Position numbers and translations under genes: made by a program | The notes under the pieces: model-generated | What the model was told of the DNA's origin: nothing | Seen by the model: only the letters and a program-made list of their open reading frames with translations | The model's database searches: none | Assembly (NCBI GenBank): GCA_900547615.1 | Contig: URHH01000123.1 | Span: 1-7,594 of the forward strand | DNA: 7,594 bases | From: an uncultured Blautia sp. | GTDB lineage: Bacteria > Bacillota > Clostridia > Lachnospirales > Lachnospiraceae | Reading direction: 5' to 3' | Shown here: in pieces, positions 1-6,436 of the stretch | Position numbering within the stretch: position 1 is the first letter of the stretch | Layout: each line of letters opens with the position of its first letter

Positions 1-86
1 CCTGTCTCATTCTGGCGGATCGCGTTATCGTAATATTTGATCTGGCTGCGGATGACTTTGGATATTTCTTCAGGTTTTAATTGCAT
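1..86 (-). CDS. atpA: ATP synthase F1 alpha subunit, N-terminal fragment (cut by window edge)
   Basis: The first 28 codons of a gene running off the left edge read MQLKPEEISKVIRSQIKYY and onward, the usual start of the F1 alpha subunit (non-catalytic nucleotide-binding subunit of the alpha3beta3 head). The conserved EISKVIRSQI segment is the N-terminal helix that contacts the delta subunit on top of the head. The ATG lies at 84-86 and is preceded by AAAGGATGG about 13 bases upstream, overlapping the stop codon of atpH. The gap to atpH is only 16 bases, and delta-then-alpha is the standard atp order. No catalytic motif is visible because the Walker A region lies outside the window. The identification rests on the N-terminus and context, which together are convincing. 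Confidence 0.93.
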   Translation of the reverse strand, partial: MQLKPEEISKVIRSQIKYYDNAIRQNET

Positions 87-102
87 GTTTCCATTCCATC
101 CT

Positions 103-642
103 TTAAACAATTATTTCGTTCAGTTTCCTGGAAATGCCGTCCAGACGGCTCTGCACCGTTCCGTCAAGCTGTTTTCCTTCTAATTCCACACGCAGACCCG
201 CCAGTACGGAAGAATCCGTCTTCTGCACCAGCTTTACTTTTTTTCCGCTCATCTTTTCCAGTTTCGCTTTTAAAAGCTCCATCTGCCTGTCTGTAAGAGG
301 CACTGCACTTGTGACAGAAGCCTCCGCAATGTTATTATCTGCATAATACCGCCGGGTAAATTCCTCACAGCAGCCTGCAAATTCGTGGATAAGATTCTTA
401 TCGCACAGCAGTTTTAAAAAATTTACCAGATAGCGCTCTGCCTGTGCTCCGAAAGCCTTTTCAATCAGCTCCGTCCTCTCCTTTTTTGGAATGGACGGCT
501 CGCCGAGAAGATGAAGATATTCCGGAGTTTCCCTGAATATCTTACGGATCTCCTCCATCTCTTCCAGAATCACATCTGAGAGCTTCTCCTCTGCGGCAAG
601 GTCGTACAGACTGCCGCCGTATAATCTGGCAGTCCGGGTCAT
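103..642 (-). CDS. atpH: ATP synthase F1 delta subunit
   Basis: A protein of 179 residues, normal for bacterial delta (OSCP), which joins the peripheral stalk b subunits to the top of the F1 head. The N-terminal domain begins TARLYGGSLYDLAAEE (residues 4-19), the typical delta signature of an alpha-helical bundle. The C-terminal segment AGLRVELEGKQLDGTVQSRL (148-167) is the other conserved family block, equivalent to the GG(x)x(v)G-D-S-(x)R-L region. The start ATG overlaps the atpF stop by four bases (ATGA at 642-639), which implies translational coupling. An AGGTGAGG ribosome site lies 5-12 bases upstream, inside the end of atpF. It is followed 16 bases later by atpA. Nothing is missing or broken. 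Confidence 0.97.
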   Translation of the reverse strand: MTRTARLYGGSLYDLAAEEKLSDVILEEMEEIRKIFRETPEYLHLLGEPSIPKKERTELIEKAFGAQAERYLVNFLKLLCDKNLIHEFAGCCEEFTRRYYADNNIAEASVTSAVPLTDRQMELLKAKLEKMSGKKVKLVQKTDSSVLAGLRVELEGKQLDGTVQSRLDGISRKLNEIIV

Positions 643-1142
643 GATGCCTCACCTACATTCGTTATAAACTCATCAATCAGTTTCGCGTGGTCTTCCTCGC
701 TGATTTCCCTCTCGATCACCTTACCTGCGATCTCCATTGCCATGCCGCCGATCTCGCCTTTGATCTCATTGACAGCTTTTCTCTTCTCCTGGGCAATGTC
801 AGCCTCTGCCTTTTCTTTCATTGCAGCCGCCTGAAGAGCTGCGTCTTTCAACATCTCTTCACTCTGAACAGCCGCTGTTTTCTGGGCAGTTGTAAGAATC
901 TCATTCGCCTTGTTCTTTGCGTCCTGCATATTTTTCTCGTACTCTTCCTTCATTGCAAGAGCCTCATCTTTTGCCTTTACAGCGTCCTGGATCTGCGCGT
1001 CCGCCTTTGCTCTGCGCTTTTCCAGCATCTCATTGATGGGCTTGAAAAGAAAGCGTTTGATCAAATATACCTGGATAAAAAGGTTTAAGATCGTTGCGAT
1101 AAAATTCCACGGCACAATCGTTACTAAATCCTGTACCTGCAT
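639..1142 (-). CDS. atpF: ATP synthase F0 b subunit (peripheral stalk)
   Basis: A protein of 167 residues, the usual size for subunit b. There is one N-terminal membrane helix (about residues 11-30, containing NFIATILNLFIQVYLI), then the typical KRFLFKPINEMLEKRRAKAD (29-48) entry into a long, charged, alanine-rich coiled coil (about 35-150). It forms the stator dimer that holds F1 against the a subunit. The ATG at 1140-1142 is preceded by CAGGAGG with good spacing. It lies between atpE and atpH, with a 51-base gap after atpE and a 4-base overlap with atpH. Only one b-type gene is visible, so the stalk is probably a homodimer. Confidence 0.97.
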   Translation of the reverse strand: MQVQDLVTIVPWNFIATILNLFIQVYLIKRFLFKPINEMLEKRRAKADAQIQDAVKAKDEALAMKEEYEKNMQDAKNKANEILTTAQKTAAVQSEEMLKDAALQAAAMKEKAEADIAQEKRKAVNEIKGEIGGMAMEIAGKVIEREISEEDHAKLIDEFITNVGEAS

Positions 1143-1193
1143 TCCTGTAACCTCCTGTTTCTGCCGGTCTTTCTGTTCCCTCAGAACAATTTA

Positions 1194-1472
1194 TCAGCTC
1201 AGGAAATTCATGAACATACCAGGAGCAACAAAAATAAGAAGAAGACCGGTTACAAAACCGTAAATACCTGTTGTCTCTGCGATAGCACAGCCGAGAAGCA
1301 TGGTAGAAGTAACGTCGCCTTTGCACTCCGGCTGACGTCCGATTGCTTCCAGAGCCTTTGCAACTGCATTACCTTCACCAATACCAGGTCCGATACCGGC
1401 GATCAGGGCACAGCCCGCACCGATTGCACATCCTGCCAACGCGATACCTTTTGCAAGTAACTGAAAATCCAT
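1194..1472 (-). CDS. atpE: ATP synthase F0 c subunit with a two-carboxylate ion site
   Basis: A hairpin proteolipid of 92 residues with two membrane helices (about 6-41 and 54-88) and the polar loop RQPE (46-49), the F1-contact loop of every c subunit. Helix 1 has the glycine-rich GAGCALIAGIGPGIGEG, packing the inner ring. Helix 2 carries the ion-binding Glu66 in AIAETTGIYGF. Aligned to Ilyobacter tartaricus c, Glu66/Thr67/Thr68/Tyr71 correspond to E65/S66/T67/Y70, and Gln32 is replaced by Glu33. A second carboxylate with the Na+-type Ser/Thr-Thr-Tyr set is the arrangement known from the Na+-driven Fusobacterium nucleatum ring. Sodium coupling is therefore inferred, not shown. The ribosome site is a perfect AGGAGG 8 bases upstream, fitting the high copy number of c in the rotor. 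Confidence 0.98.
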   Translation of the reverse strand: MDFQLLAKGIALAGCAIGAGCALIAGIGPGIGEGNAVAKALEAIGRQPECKGDVTSTMLLGCAIAETTGIYGFVTGLLLIFVAPGMFMNFLS

Positions 1473-1500
1473 AATAAAATCCTCCTGTAAAATGTATTTG
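1473..1500 (-). promoter_or_regulatory. Strong translation initiation region of atpE
   Basis: On the minus strand the sequence ATTTTACAGGAGGATTTTAT precedes the atpE ATG. It combines a perfect AGGAGG (1481-1486) at 8 bases from the start with A/T-rich, unstructured flanks. This is the strongest ribosome site of the atp genes here. The other sites are GGAGGTG for atpB, CAGGAGG for atpF, AGGTGAGG for atpH and AAAGGATGG for atpA. Enhanced translation of atpE is a known way to supply the many c copies per enzyme; applying that here is inference. Confidence 0.7.
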
Positions 1501-1529
1501 TTTTATTAAATCTCTTTTTAAAAATCTGT

Positions 1530-2288
1530 TTACTCCTCCGCTGCATTTGCAATGTACATGACTGTCAGCATACAGAAGATAAACGCCTGCATTACTCCGG
1601 AAAACCAGTCAAAATAAACGGACAGGATTGCCGGTATACCCACATCAAGAATGGGGATTTTCGATAAAACGTCTCCCAGGACTCCCGGAAGAATGCCAAG
1701 GACTGCAGAGCTTGCTACTGCCAGCGCTCCGTAAATCAGCCCGTTGATGACTACGCCTGATAAAATATTTCCAAAGTGACGGCACGCCATACTTACAGGC
1801 GTTGCCAGCTCAGACAGAATATTAAACGGAGTCATAACAGCGATCGGCGTGGTAAATCCCTTCAGATAACCTCCAAATCCGTTTGTCTGTATCTTCTGCG
1901 CTGTGATCATAATAAAGACTACGACTGCCCAGGCAGCTTCTGTTGAAAGGTCTGCCGTCGGACTTCGAAGACCGATAAGACTTATCAGGTTCGATACAAC
2001 ACTGGTAGCAAAAAGAGCTGCGACAAAAGGAATGAGATAACTGAATCTTTCTCCCATATTTCCCACAACAAAGCTGTTCGCCTTCTCTACAATAAATTCT
2101 GCCAGAGCCTGCCGTTTGGAAATATTCTCTTCCTTCAGATCGTGAGTCAGCCAGATGCAGAAACCTGTTATCAGGATCATAACGATCCAGCTTACCACCA
2201 TTGTCTCACTGATGCGGAGCTTTCCCAGAACAGGAAGTTCAAGAGGCAGCTCCCAGAGTATTCTGGCACCGGTAACATCTAGTTCCAT
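1530..2288 (-). CDS. atpB: ATP synthase F0 a subunit
   Basis: A protein of 252 residues with five to six hydrophobic segments (about 28-48, 82-106, 117-132, 173-205, 215-250). It is the stator channel beside the c ring. The essential arginine is Arg170 in SMACRHFGNILSG, matching E. coli aArg210 in the conserved RLFGN block. The last helix has GVMQAFIFCMLTVMYIANA (231-249), matching the family motif LQAFIFxxLTxxY with Gln234. NGFGGYLKGFTTPI (136-149) is the usual loop before the fourth segment. The ATG at 2286-2288 follows GGGAGGTG with 8-base spacing. The N-terminus is short with no signal peptide. It sits 52 bases after the atpI-like gene and 57 before atpE. Whether the half-channels carry H+ or Na+ cannot be read from this subunit alone. 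Confidence 0.97.
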   Translation of the reverse strand: MELDVTGARILWELPLELPVLGKLRISETMVVSWIVMILITGFCIWLTHDLKEENISKRQALAEFIVEKANSFVVGNMGERFSYLIPFVAALFATSVVSNLISLIGLRSPTADLSTEAAWAVVVFIMITAQKIQTNGFGGYLKGFTTPIAVMTPFNILSELATPVSMACRHFGNILSGVVINGLIYGALAVASSAVLGILPGVLGDVLSKIPILDVGIPAILSVYFDWFSGVMQAFIFCMLTVMYIANAAEE

Positions 2289-2340
2289 ATGTTTCCACCT
2301 CCCATCTTTGATTTATTTTTCTCATATTTCCTGAAATACA

Positions 2341-2760
2341 CTATTTTTTTCTCCCAACAATTCCCATAAGCTTAATGCCTGTTCCCGGAAATAAAAGGGG
2401 AAGAATGCCTGCCACAAACTGAAAACAGGGGGCTGCGATCGCAATCACCACCCAGAGCATCTGAATCAGCATTCTCTGGGAGTAGCTTGCTTTCATACGC
2501 ATTCTGGCAGCCGCCTCGTCCTCTGACGCAGCAACCTTCTGTACGGTAAGACCCATGAGAAAAAAATTCAGCACTGCCACAAGACTTCCAAAGAGTCCTC
2601 CCAGGATTACCGTGTAATCAAACGGGACTTTTTCCGGCATTCCCATATGAAGCCCGAAAAATACGACCCACATTATCACCGTACCTGCTGCCGTGATCAC
2701 TGCCACTCTTCTTGTCTCTTTCTTTACAGCCGGCTGAATATCATGGAACATACTGCTCAT
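2341..2760 (-). CDS. atpI: ATP synthase subunit I family protein (AtpI-like)
   Basis: A four-helix membrane protein of 139 residues (hydrophobic segments about 19-38, 48-72, 96-113 and 114-134), with a charged cytoplasmic loop SEDEAAARMRMK (79-90) in the middle. Size, topology and position directly before atpB fit the ATP synthase subunit I family. In other bacteria such proteins act as chaperones helping assemble the c ring and are not part of the finished enzyme. The segment YTVILGGLFGSLVAVLNFFL (49-68), with glycine spacing and an Asn, is typical of that family. The start at 2758-2760 has AAAGGAAG with short spacing; a second ATG three codons later is possible. The stop is TAG. The family call is good; the exact role is inferred. 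Confidence 0.85.
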   Translation of the reverse strand: MSSMFHDIQPAVKKETRRVAVITAAGTVIMWVVFFGLHMGMPEKVPFDYTVILGGLFGSLVAVLNFFLMGLTVQKVAASEDEAAARMRMKASYSQRMLIQMLWVVIAIAAPCFQFVAGILPLLFPGTGIKLMGIVGRKK

Positions 2761-2788
2761 AATACTTCCTTTCTTTCCTTATCCGGCT

Positions 2789-3058
2789 TCAGATATGCCG
2801 GTTAAAGGATACTTTCTGTTTTTTCTTTTTTTCTTCTTTTTTCTGGTGTTTCACAGTGCTTAAATAAAACTTATATGCCACTGTTGCAGAACCGCCCATT
2901 CCAAAGAAAAAGCCCGGAATATACACCCAGCTTCCAGCTCCGGCTTTTGCAGCCAGCCACCAGCAGCCTGCAAGGCAAAGAAGCAGAGGGGTAATAAACG
3001 AAAGACCGAACTGACTCAGCATAGCTATATTTTTCCAGATTTCTGCTCCCTTTTTCAT
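2789..3058 (-). CDS. atpZ: AtpZ/AtpI family small membrane protein
   Basis: The first gene of the atp operon encodes 89 residues with two membrane helices (about 13-35 and 44-66). The pattern MLSQFGLSFITPLLLCLAGC followed by WVYIPGFFFGMGGSATVAYKF matches AtpZ (F0F1-ATPase gene 1) proteins. In alkaliphilic Bacillus these have been linked to Mg2+/Ca2+ handling with AtpI, and they may help F0 assembly. The tail is very lysine-rich (residues 70-82, KHQKKEEKKKKQK), encoded by A-runs. Start choice: an in-frame GTG exists at 3074-3076, but the AGGAGG at 3064-3069 lies inside that extension, 5 bases before the ATG at 3056-3058, so the ATG is preferred. A short inverted repeat (CCGGC/GCCGG, 2783-2801) spans its stop codon. 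Confidence 0.82.
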   Translation of the reverse strand: MKKGAEIWKNIAMLSQFGLSFITPLLLCLAGCWWLAAKAGAGSWVYIPGFFFGMGGSATVAYKFYLSTVKHQKKEEKKKKQKVSFNRHI

Positions 3059-3100
3059 CTTCCCCTCCTCTTTCACACAACAGGCTTGTTATATAGTCAA

Positions 3101-3129
3101 ATTCTAACATATTGCCAGGATAATTACAA
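3101..3129 (-). promoter_or_regulatory. Putative sigma-A promoter of the atp operon
   Basis: On the minus strand TTGTAA (3124-3129) is separated by exactly 17 bases from TAGAAT (3101-3106). The -10 matches consensus at five of six positions and the -35 at four. Predicted transcription would start near 3094, giving a leader of about 36 bases to the preferred atpZ ATG. It lies after the terminator of the upstream gene, so it is well placed to drive the whole operon. An alternative -10 (TATAAC, just downstream) is less well supported by a -35. Confidence 0.55.
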
Positions 3130-3210
3130 CATATCACTCATTTTTGCACCCAAAATTGTTACTGCTCACTCCGTTCACAGCAGGAAGCCGAAATTACAGA
3201 ACACTACTGG

Positions 3211-3241
3211 TAAGTAAAAGACCGGACTGCTGCCCGGTCTT
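3211..3241 (-). terminator. Hairpin terminator after the binding-protein gene
   Basis: AAGACCGG (3218-3225) and CCGGTCTT (3234-3241) form a perfect 8-bp stem with an 8-base loop, starting 37 bases after the stop codon of the minus-strand binding-protein gene. On the minus strand the stem runs into TCTTTTACTT, a moderate U-tract. The other strand also has a T-rich flank (CTCTTTTGT), so it could work both ways, though no plus-strand gene ends here. It insulates this gene from the atp promoter. Confidence 0.75.
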
Positions 3242-3278
3242 CTCTTTTGTATTCTCTCTGCCTGTCAGGATACGTCTG

Positions 3279-4364
3279 TCAATATATGTAATTGCTGTAC
3301 GCAGGATCCTCAATATTTGTGCTGTCAATCCACTGTGGCTCAAGGAAGCTGTTCTTTTCCACATTCACGCCTTCCTTTGTCAGGTCGAGAGCGGTAAGAA
3401 TGGTAATATATCCCATTGCGTACGGGTCCTGAGAAACGATTCCAAGCTCTGTTCCGTCTTTTACTGCCTTCTGCTGCTTATCTGTGGCGTCTGTTCCCAC
3501 CATCACAATACTGGAATCTTCCGGCTTTTTCAGCCCCAGATACATTTCCGATATATCGGCGTTTGTGCAGTAAACGCCAGCCAGATCCGGATGTTTTTCA
3601 AGTGCTTCTTTCATGGCTGCTTCCATATCTTTTACGCCGTCCTGATATATGATCTCTGCCACTTCAATTCCATCAGACTCTGCAATTTTCCTCTGGAAAC
3701 CGCTGATCCTGTCCTGAATGCTGGCTGTTTTTTCCTGAGCGGAAAATACGGCAATCTTACCACTTCCATTTAAGGCTTCTGAAAGCTTTTCCGCTGCCAT
3801 CTCTCCTGCCTTTTCATTGTCTGTGCTTCGAAATGCGCCTACAAGCTCCGTATCCGCCACATTGGAATCAAATACGACTACCGGGATCCCATTTTCTGCC
3901 GCTGTCTCAAGCTGTGCCTGACAGGATTCCATATCTCCTGCTGAAAGACAAAGCGCAGCCGGATTCTCGGCGATGACCGCGTCCAGCGTATTGATCTGTG
4001 TCTCTACCTCCCGCTCGTCGTCGGGGCCTTCGAATGTCATGGTCACTGCATCTTCTTTTGAAAAACCATAGGCTTCGTTTACCGCTTTTACCGCGTCTTC
4101 CATACCTGCCTGTACTTTATCCCAGAACTGTCCTTCTGTATTTTTGCTTACAACAGCGACTCTGGAACCTGCCTCAATTTTCACGGAAGTATCAATTTCC
4201 GGAAGCAGAGGGTCTTCTACTTTTTCCTGCGCATTCTCTTCCGCTGCCTCTTCTCCTGTATTCTCTTCGGGAGATGCTGCGATTCTGTTGGTTTTTCCGG
4301 GAATAATCCCTGCAACTGCTACTGCCGCCAAAACGATCATGGAGGCAACCGCCGCCTTCTTCAT
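3279..4364 (-). CDS. Exported type-1 periplasmic-binding protein (RbsB-like sugar-binding family), orphan
   Basis: A protein of 361 residues from the ATG at 4362-4364. The N-terminus MKKAAVASMIVLAAVAVAGI is a signal peptide or membrane anchor, followed by an acidic linker (about 32-56, rich in Glu) and a substrate-binding domain of the Peripla_BP_4/RbsB class (about 65-345). Family landmarks include PVVVFDSN (Asp166), STDNEKAGEMAAEKL (Asp182), DRISGF (Arg219), CTNADIS (Asn268), VGTDATDKQQKAVKDG (Asp292) and SQDPYAMGY (Gln312); these positions usually contact sugar or a similar ligand. No lipobox cysteine is present, which is odd for a Gram-positive binding protein. No permease or ATPase is adjacent, so ligand and partner are unknown. 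Start choice: another ATG two codons upstream (4370) is only 1 base from the AGGAG, whereas the chosen one is 7 away. It has its own promoter and terminator. Confidence 0.9.
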   Translation of the reverse strand: MKKAAVASMIVLAAVAVAGIIPGKTNRIAASPEENTGEEAAEENAQEKVEDPLLPEIDTSVKIEAGSRVAVVSKNTEGQFWDKVQAGMEDAVKAVNEAYGFSKEDAVTMTFEGPDDEREVETQINTLDAVIAENPAALCLSAGDMESCQAQLETAAENGIPVVVFDSNVADTELVGAFRSTDNEKAGEMAAEKLSEALNGSGKIAVFSAQEKTASIQDRISGFQRKIAESDGIEVAEIIYQDGVKDMEAAMKEALEKHPDLAGVYCTNADISEMYLGLKKPEDSSIVMVGTDATDKQQKAVKDGTELGIVSQDPYAMGYITILTALDLTKEGVNVEKNSFLEPQWIDSTNIEDPAYSNYIY

Positions 4365-4421
4365 CTTCATTCTCCTCTTCTGCTTTACATAGATTTAACA
4401 GTTTCTTTTGCTATTTTTTTC

Positions 4422-4449
4422 ATTATACACTTTTTCCTTCTGCCGTCTA
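4422..4449 (-). promoter_or_regulatory. Putative sigma-A promoter of the binding-protein gene
   Basis: A perfect TATAAT on the minus strand (4422-4427) has TAGACG (4444-4449) 16 bases upstream, four of six matches to TTGACA. The predicted start is near 4415, giving a leader of about 50 bases. A 6-bp inverted repeat (CAATTT/AAATTG, 4470-4487) lies about 20 bases upstream of the -35 and could be a regulator site, but this is speculative. Confidence 0.6.
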
Positions 4450-4526
4450 TAGTTTTAATACTTTTTTCACAATTTCCGTCAAAATTGCCGATGTTTTCTT
4501 TCTTCACAGCCGCTTCCAAAATACCC

Positions 4527-5570
4527 CTAATCCCAGACGTCCCACTCTTTCCCCAGTTCATATGCTGTGGAAAAAGCAAGCGGTCCCAGGATTACCCCTG
4601 CGCCTCCGAAAATCAGAACGCCGATGTAGACGCAGCCCAGAATCACAAGCGGCGAAACGCCCAGCCTTCCGCCCAAAAGCCTTGCCTCCAGCACCTCCCT
4701 TAAAAAACTTGTAACCAGGTCAAGAATCACACAGCCCACAGCAATTCCCACCTCTCCTCTGATAAGAAAAACAATCGCTGCCGGATAAAGAATCGTACCC
4801 GTACCTATAAGGGGAATAGCGTCAAGTATCCCCAGAGCAATACCGAATATAAGAAAATACGGGCTTTTCATAAGCCAGAAGCCTGCGGCACAGACAACGG
4901 CAACGATTACTATAATAAGAATCTGCGCCTTAAAATAAACGGCTGTCGTCTCTTTCAGCCTTCGAAACGCTCTCCGGATCCCGGCAAGCCAGGAATATTC
5001 TCTGATTTTTTTCTGTATATTTTCCATATCTCCCATAATAAAAGAAGTGGAAATATACGTCACAACAAGTCCTGAAATAAATAGAATCACATGCTTTGCC
5101 ATTCCCACAATCTTCCCTATATTTTCCGGAGTAAGCGCCGAAAGAAAAACTTCCATTATATTCGCGCCCTGCTCCATCAAATATCTTTTTGTTTCCGCGC
5201 TGCTGTGCCCGGTAACCTCTTCCAGAAATCCACAGCAGGAATCCAGCATTCTCTCTCCTGTTTTCAAAAGCGCGGGAATATTTGCCACAGCCTCCTGAAG
5301 CTGCCCCATAATCCCCAAAATCCCCCAGTAAGCGAGTATTCCCAGCGCCGCAAACAAAAGAGTAAGAAAAATCGTTCCCACAATCCCTCTTTTGATCCCT
5401 GTTTTTTTCTCCACACGGACAGCCTCCGGGTAAAGCCACCCTGCCAGAAAAATTGCCGTCACAAAAGGGATTACAGCAGGCAGAAAAAAGCGGTATCCCG
5501 CATACACCCCTGCTATAATCCCTGTTATTGTCAGTTTTCTTTTCCATTCTACATTCACAGAACTCACCAT
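4527..5570 (-). CDS. AI-2E family transporter, YtvI-like membrane protein
   Basis: A protein of 347 residues from the ATG at 5568-5570, with about seven membrane segments (16-47, 63-85, 162-179, 215-235, 239-271, 275-290, 304-336) and a hydrophilic region between the second and third. The family signature is in the C-terminal half: GILDAIPLIGTGTILYPA (247-264) and LGVSPLVIL with GGAGVILGPL (303-331), as in PF01594 proteins. In Bacillus the closest named relative type is YtvI, an integral membrane protein with sporulation links. Other members export AI-2 or exchange Na+/H+, so substrate cannot be assigned. Start choice: the frame extends 14 codons further to 5612, but that ATG has no good ribosome site, whereas AAAAAGGAAAAGT precedes 5570. 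The gene follows the pseudouridine synthase by 73 bases and is probably cotranscribed. The ending is intact (TAG). Confidence 0.85.
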   Translation of the reverse strand: MVSSVNVEWKRKLTITGIIAGVYAGYRFFLPAVIPFVTAIFLAGWLYPEAVRVEKKTGIKRGIVGTIFLTLLFAALGILAYWGILGIMGQLQEAVANIPALLKTGERMLDSCCGFLEEVTGHSSAETKRYLMEQGANIMEVFLSALTPENIGKIVGMAKHVILFISGLVVTYISTSFIMGDMENIQKKIREYSWLAGIRRAFRRLKETTAVYFKAQILIIVIVAVVCAAGFWLMKSPYFLIFGIALGILDAIPLIGTGTILYPAAIVFLIRGEVGIAVGCVILDLVTSFLREVLEARLLGGRLGVSPLVILGCVYIGVLIFGGAGVILGPLAFSTAYELGKEWDVWD

Positions 5571-5643
5571 ACTTTTCCTTTTTGTGATGCCTGGTATCTT
5601 TTGCCCCGGCATCTTTTTGTTAGTATGGCAATTTCTTCAAAAA

Positions 5644-6363
5644 TTATTCCGGAAAAAAGCCTTTTGTAAATGAAGCGTCTTTAAATCCCTGAAAAACTTC
5701 TCCCTCCGGTTTTACCTGAAAGTGCATCGTCTTTTTTGAAGAGGGCGCTGTAAAAGTAAGAGAAGCGGAACAAAGTCCCGGAAACCTTCCCCCGTTTTCT
5801 CCGTCTCCGTATTTCCTGTCCCCTGCAAGCGGCATTCCCGCATGTGCCATCTGCACACGTATCTGGTGATGCCTTCCGGTATCCAGTAAAATACGTATGA
5901 GAAATTTTTCTTTTCCCTTCTCATCTCTGCACTTATCCACAAGCCGGTACTGAAGACGGGCTTTTTTTCCACCCGGAGTCCCGGGTTTTACAACAGAAGA
6001 GGTATTGCTTCTTCCGTCTTTTTTCAGATAATCCTCCAGAATCCCCTCTTCTTTTTCCACTTTTCCGTATGTCACTGCCAGGTATTCTTTTTTCATCTTT
6101 CCGCTGCTTATCTGCGCGCTTAATTCCTTTGCCGCCTTTGGTGTCTTTGCAAACACAAGAATCCCTTCCACCGGCTGATCAAGGCGATGCACTACTGCGG
6201 CATAGGGAATTTTTTCCGGCTGCTTTAAAGCCAGGTAATTTTTTATCATACTCTCCATGTCCATCGTTCCGATTCCTGCATTTTGAACAGCAAGTCCTGC
6301 CGGCTTATGGCACATCAGAATCTCTCTGTCCTCAAATATGATCATATCCTCTGTTCTTTTCAT
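5644..6363 (-). CDS. RluA-family RNA pseudouridine synthase
   Basis: A protein of 239 residues lacking the N-terminal S4 domain, like the shorter RluA members. It isomerises a uridine in RNA (rRNA or tRNA) to pseudouridine. The catalytic motif is HRLDQPVEGILVFAK (59-73), with Asp62 as the nucleophile. The usual x-T-S-G is replaced by P-V-E-G, a variant common in Firmicute paralogues. Other landmarks are HKPAGLAVQ (19-27), KEYLAVTYG (92-100), TGRHHQIRVQMAHAG (162-176) and GDRKYG (181-186), in family order. Start ATG at 6361-6363 with AAGGAGA 7 bases upstream, transcribed from a near-consensus promoter with a very short leader. Which uridine is modified cannot be read from the sequence. It is upstream of and probably cotranscribed with the YtvI-like gene. 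Confidence 0.92.
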   Translation of the reverse strand: MKRTEDMIIFEDREILMCHKPAGLAVQNAGIGTMDMESMIKNYLALKQPEKIPYAAVVHRLDQPVEGILVFAKTPKAAKELSAQISSGKMKKEYLAVTYGKVEKEEGILEDYLKKDGRSNTSSVVKPGTPGGKKARLQYRLVDKCRDEKGKEKFLIRILLDTGRHHQIRVQMAHAGMPLAGDRKYGDGENGGRFPGLCSASLTFTAPSSKKTMHFQVKPEGEVFQGFKDASFTKGFFPE

Positions 6364-6385
6364 AAAAAAATCTCCTTTTCAGGAG

Positions 6386-6414
6386 AGTATACCTTAATCC
6401 CGCGCTTCTGGCAA
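6386..6414 (-). promoter_or_regulatory. Strong sigma-A promoter of the pseudouridine synthase unit, short leader
   Basis: TTGCCA (6409-6414) and TATACT (6386-6391) on the minus strand are 17 bases apart, and each matches consensus at five of six. The predicted start is 6379 or 6380, leaving only about 16 bases before the ATG, just enough to hold the AAGGAGA ribosome site (6371-6377) and a T7 run. No room remains for a leader-encoded control element. Confidence 0.7.
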
Positions 6415-6436
6415 CAGATAAAACAACGCAGTAAGA

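Noticed and set aside
3144..3773. 209-codon open frame on the plus strand
   Set aside because: It lies mostly opposite the well-supported binding-protein gene, has no recognisable domain, and its composition is that of a reverse-strand shadow.
4385..4579. 64-codon minus-strand frame between the binding-protein and YtvI-like genes
   Set aside because: It overlaps the end of the YtvI-like gene in another frame, runs across the binding-protein promoter and has no good ribosome site.
4930..5669. Long frames in other phases over the YtvI-like gene (205, 192 and 83 codons)
   Set aside because: They are out-of-frame or antisense readings of a gene with clear AI-2E family motifs; none has a recognisable domain.
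6371..6386. Hairpin TCTCCT-GAAA-AGGAGA plus T7 on the minus strand, covering the ribosome site of the pseudouridine synthase, like an attenuator
   Set aside because: The 5' arm overlaps the promoter -10 box and lies upstream of the predicted transcript start (6379/6380), so the hairpin would not form in the main mRNA. It could matter only in a read-through transcript.
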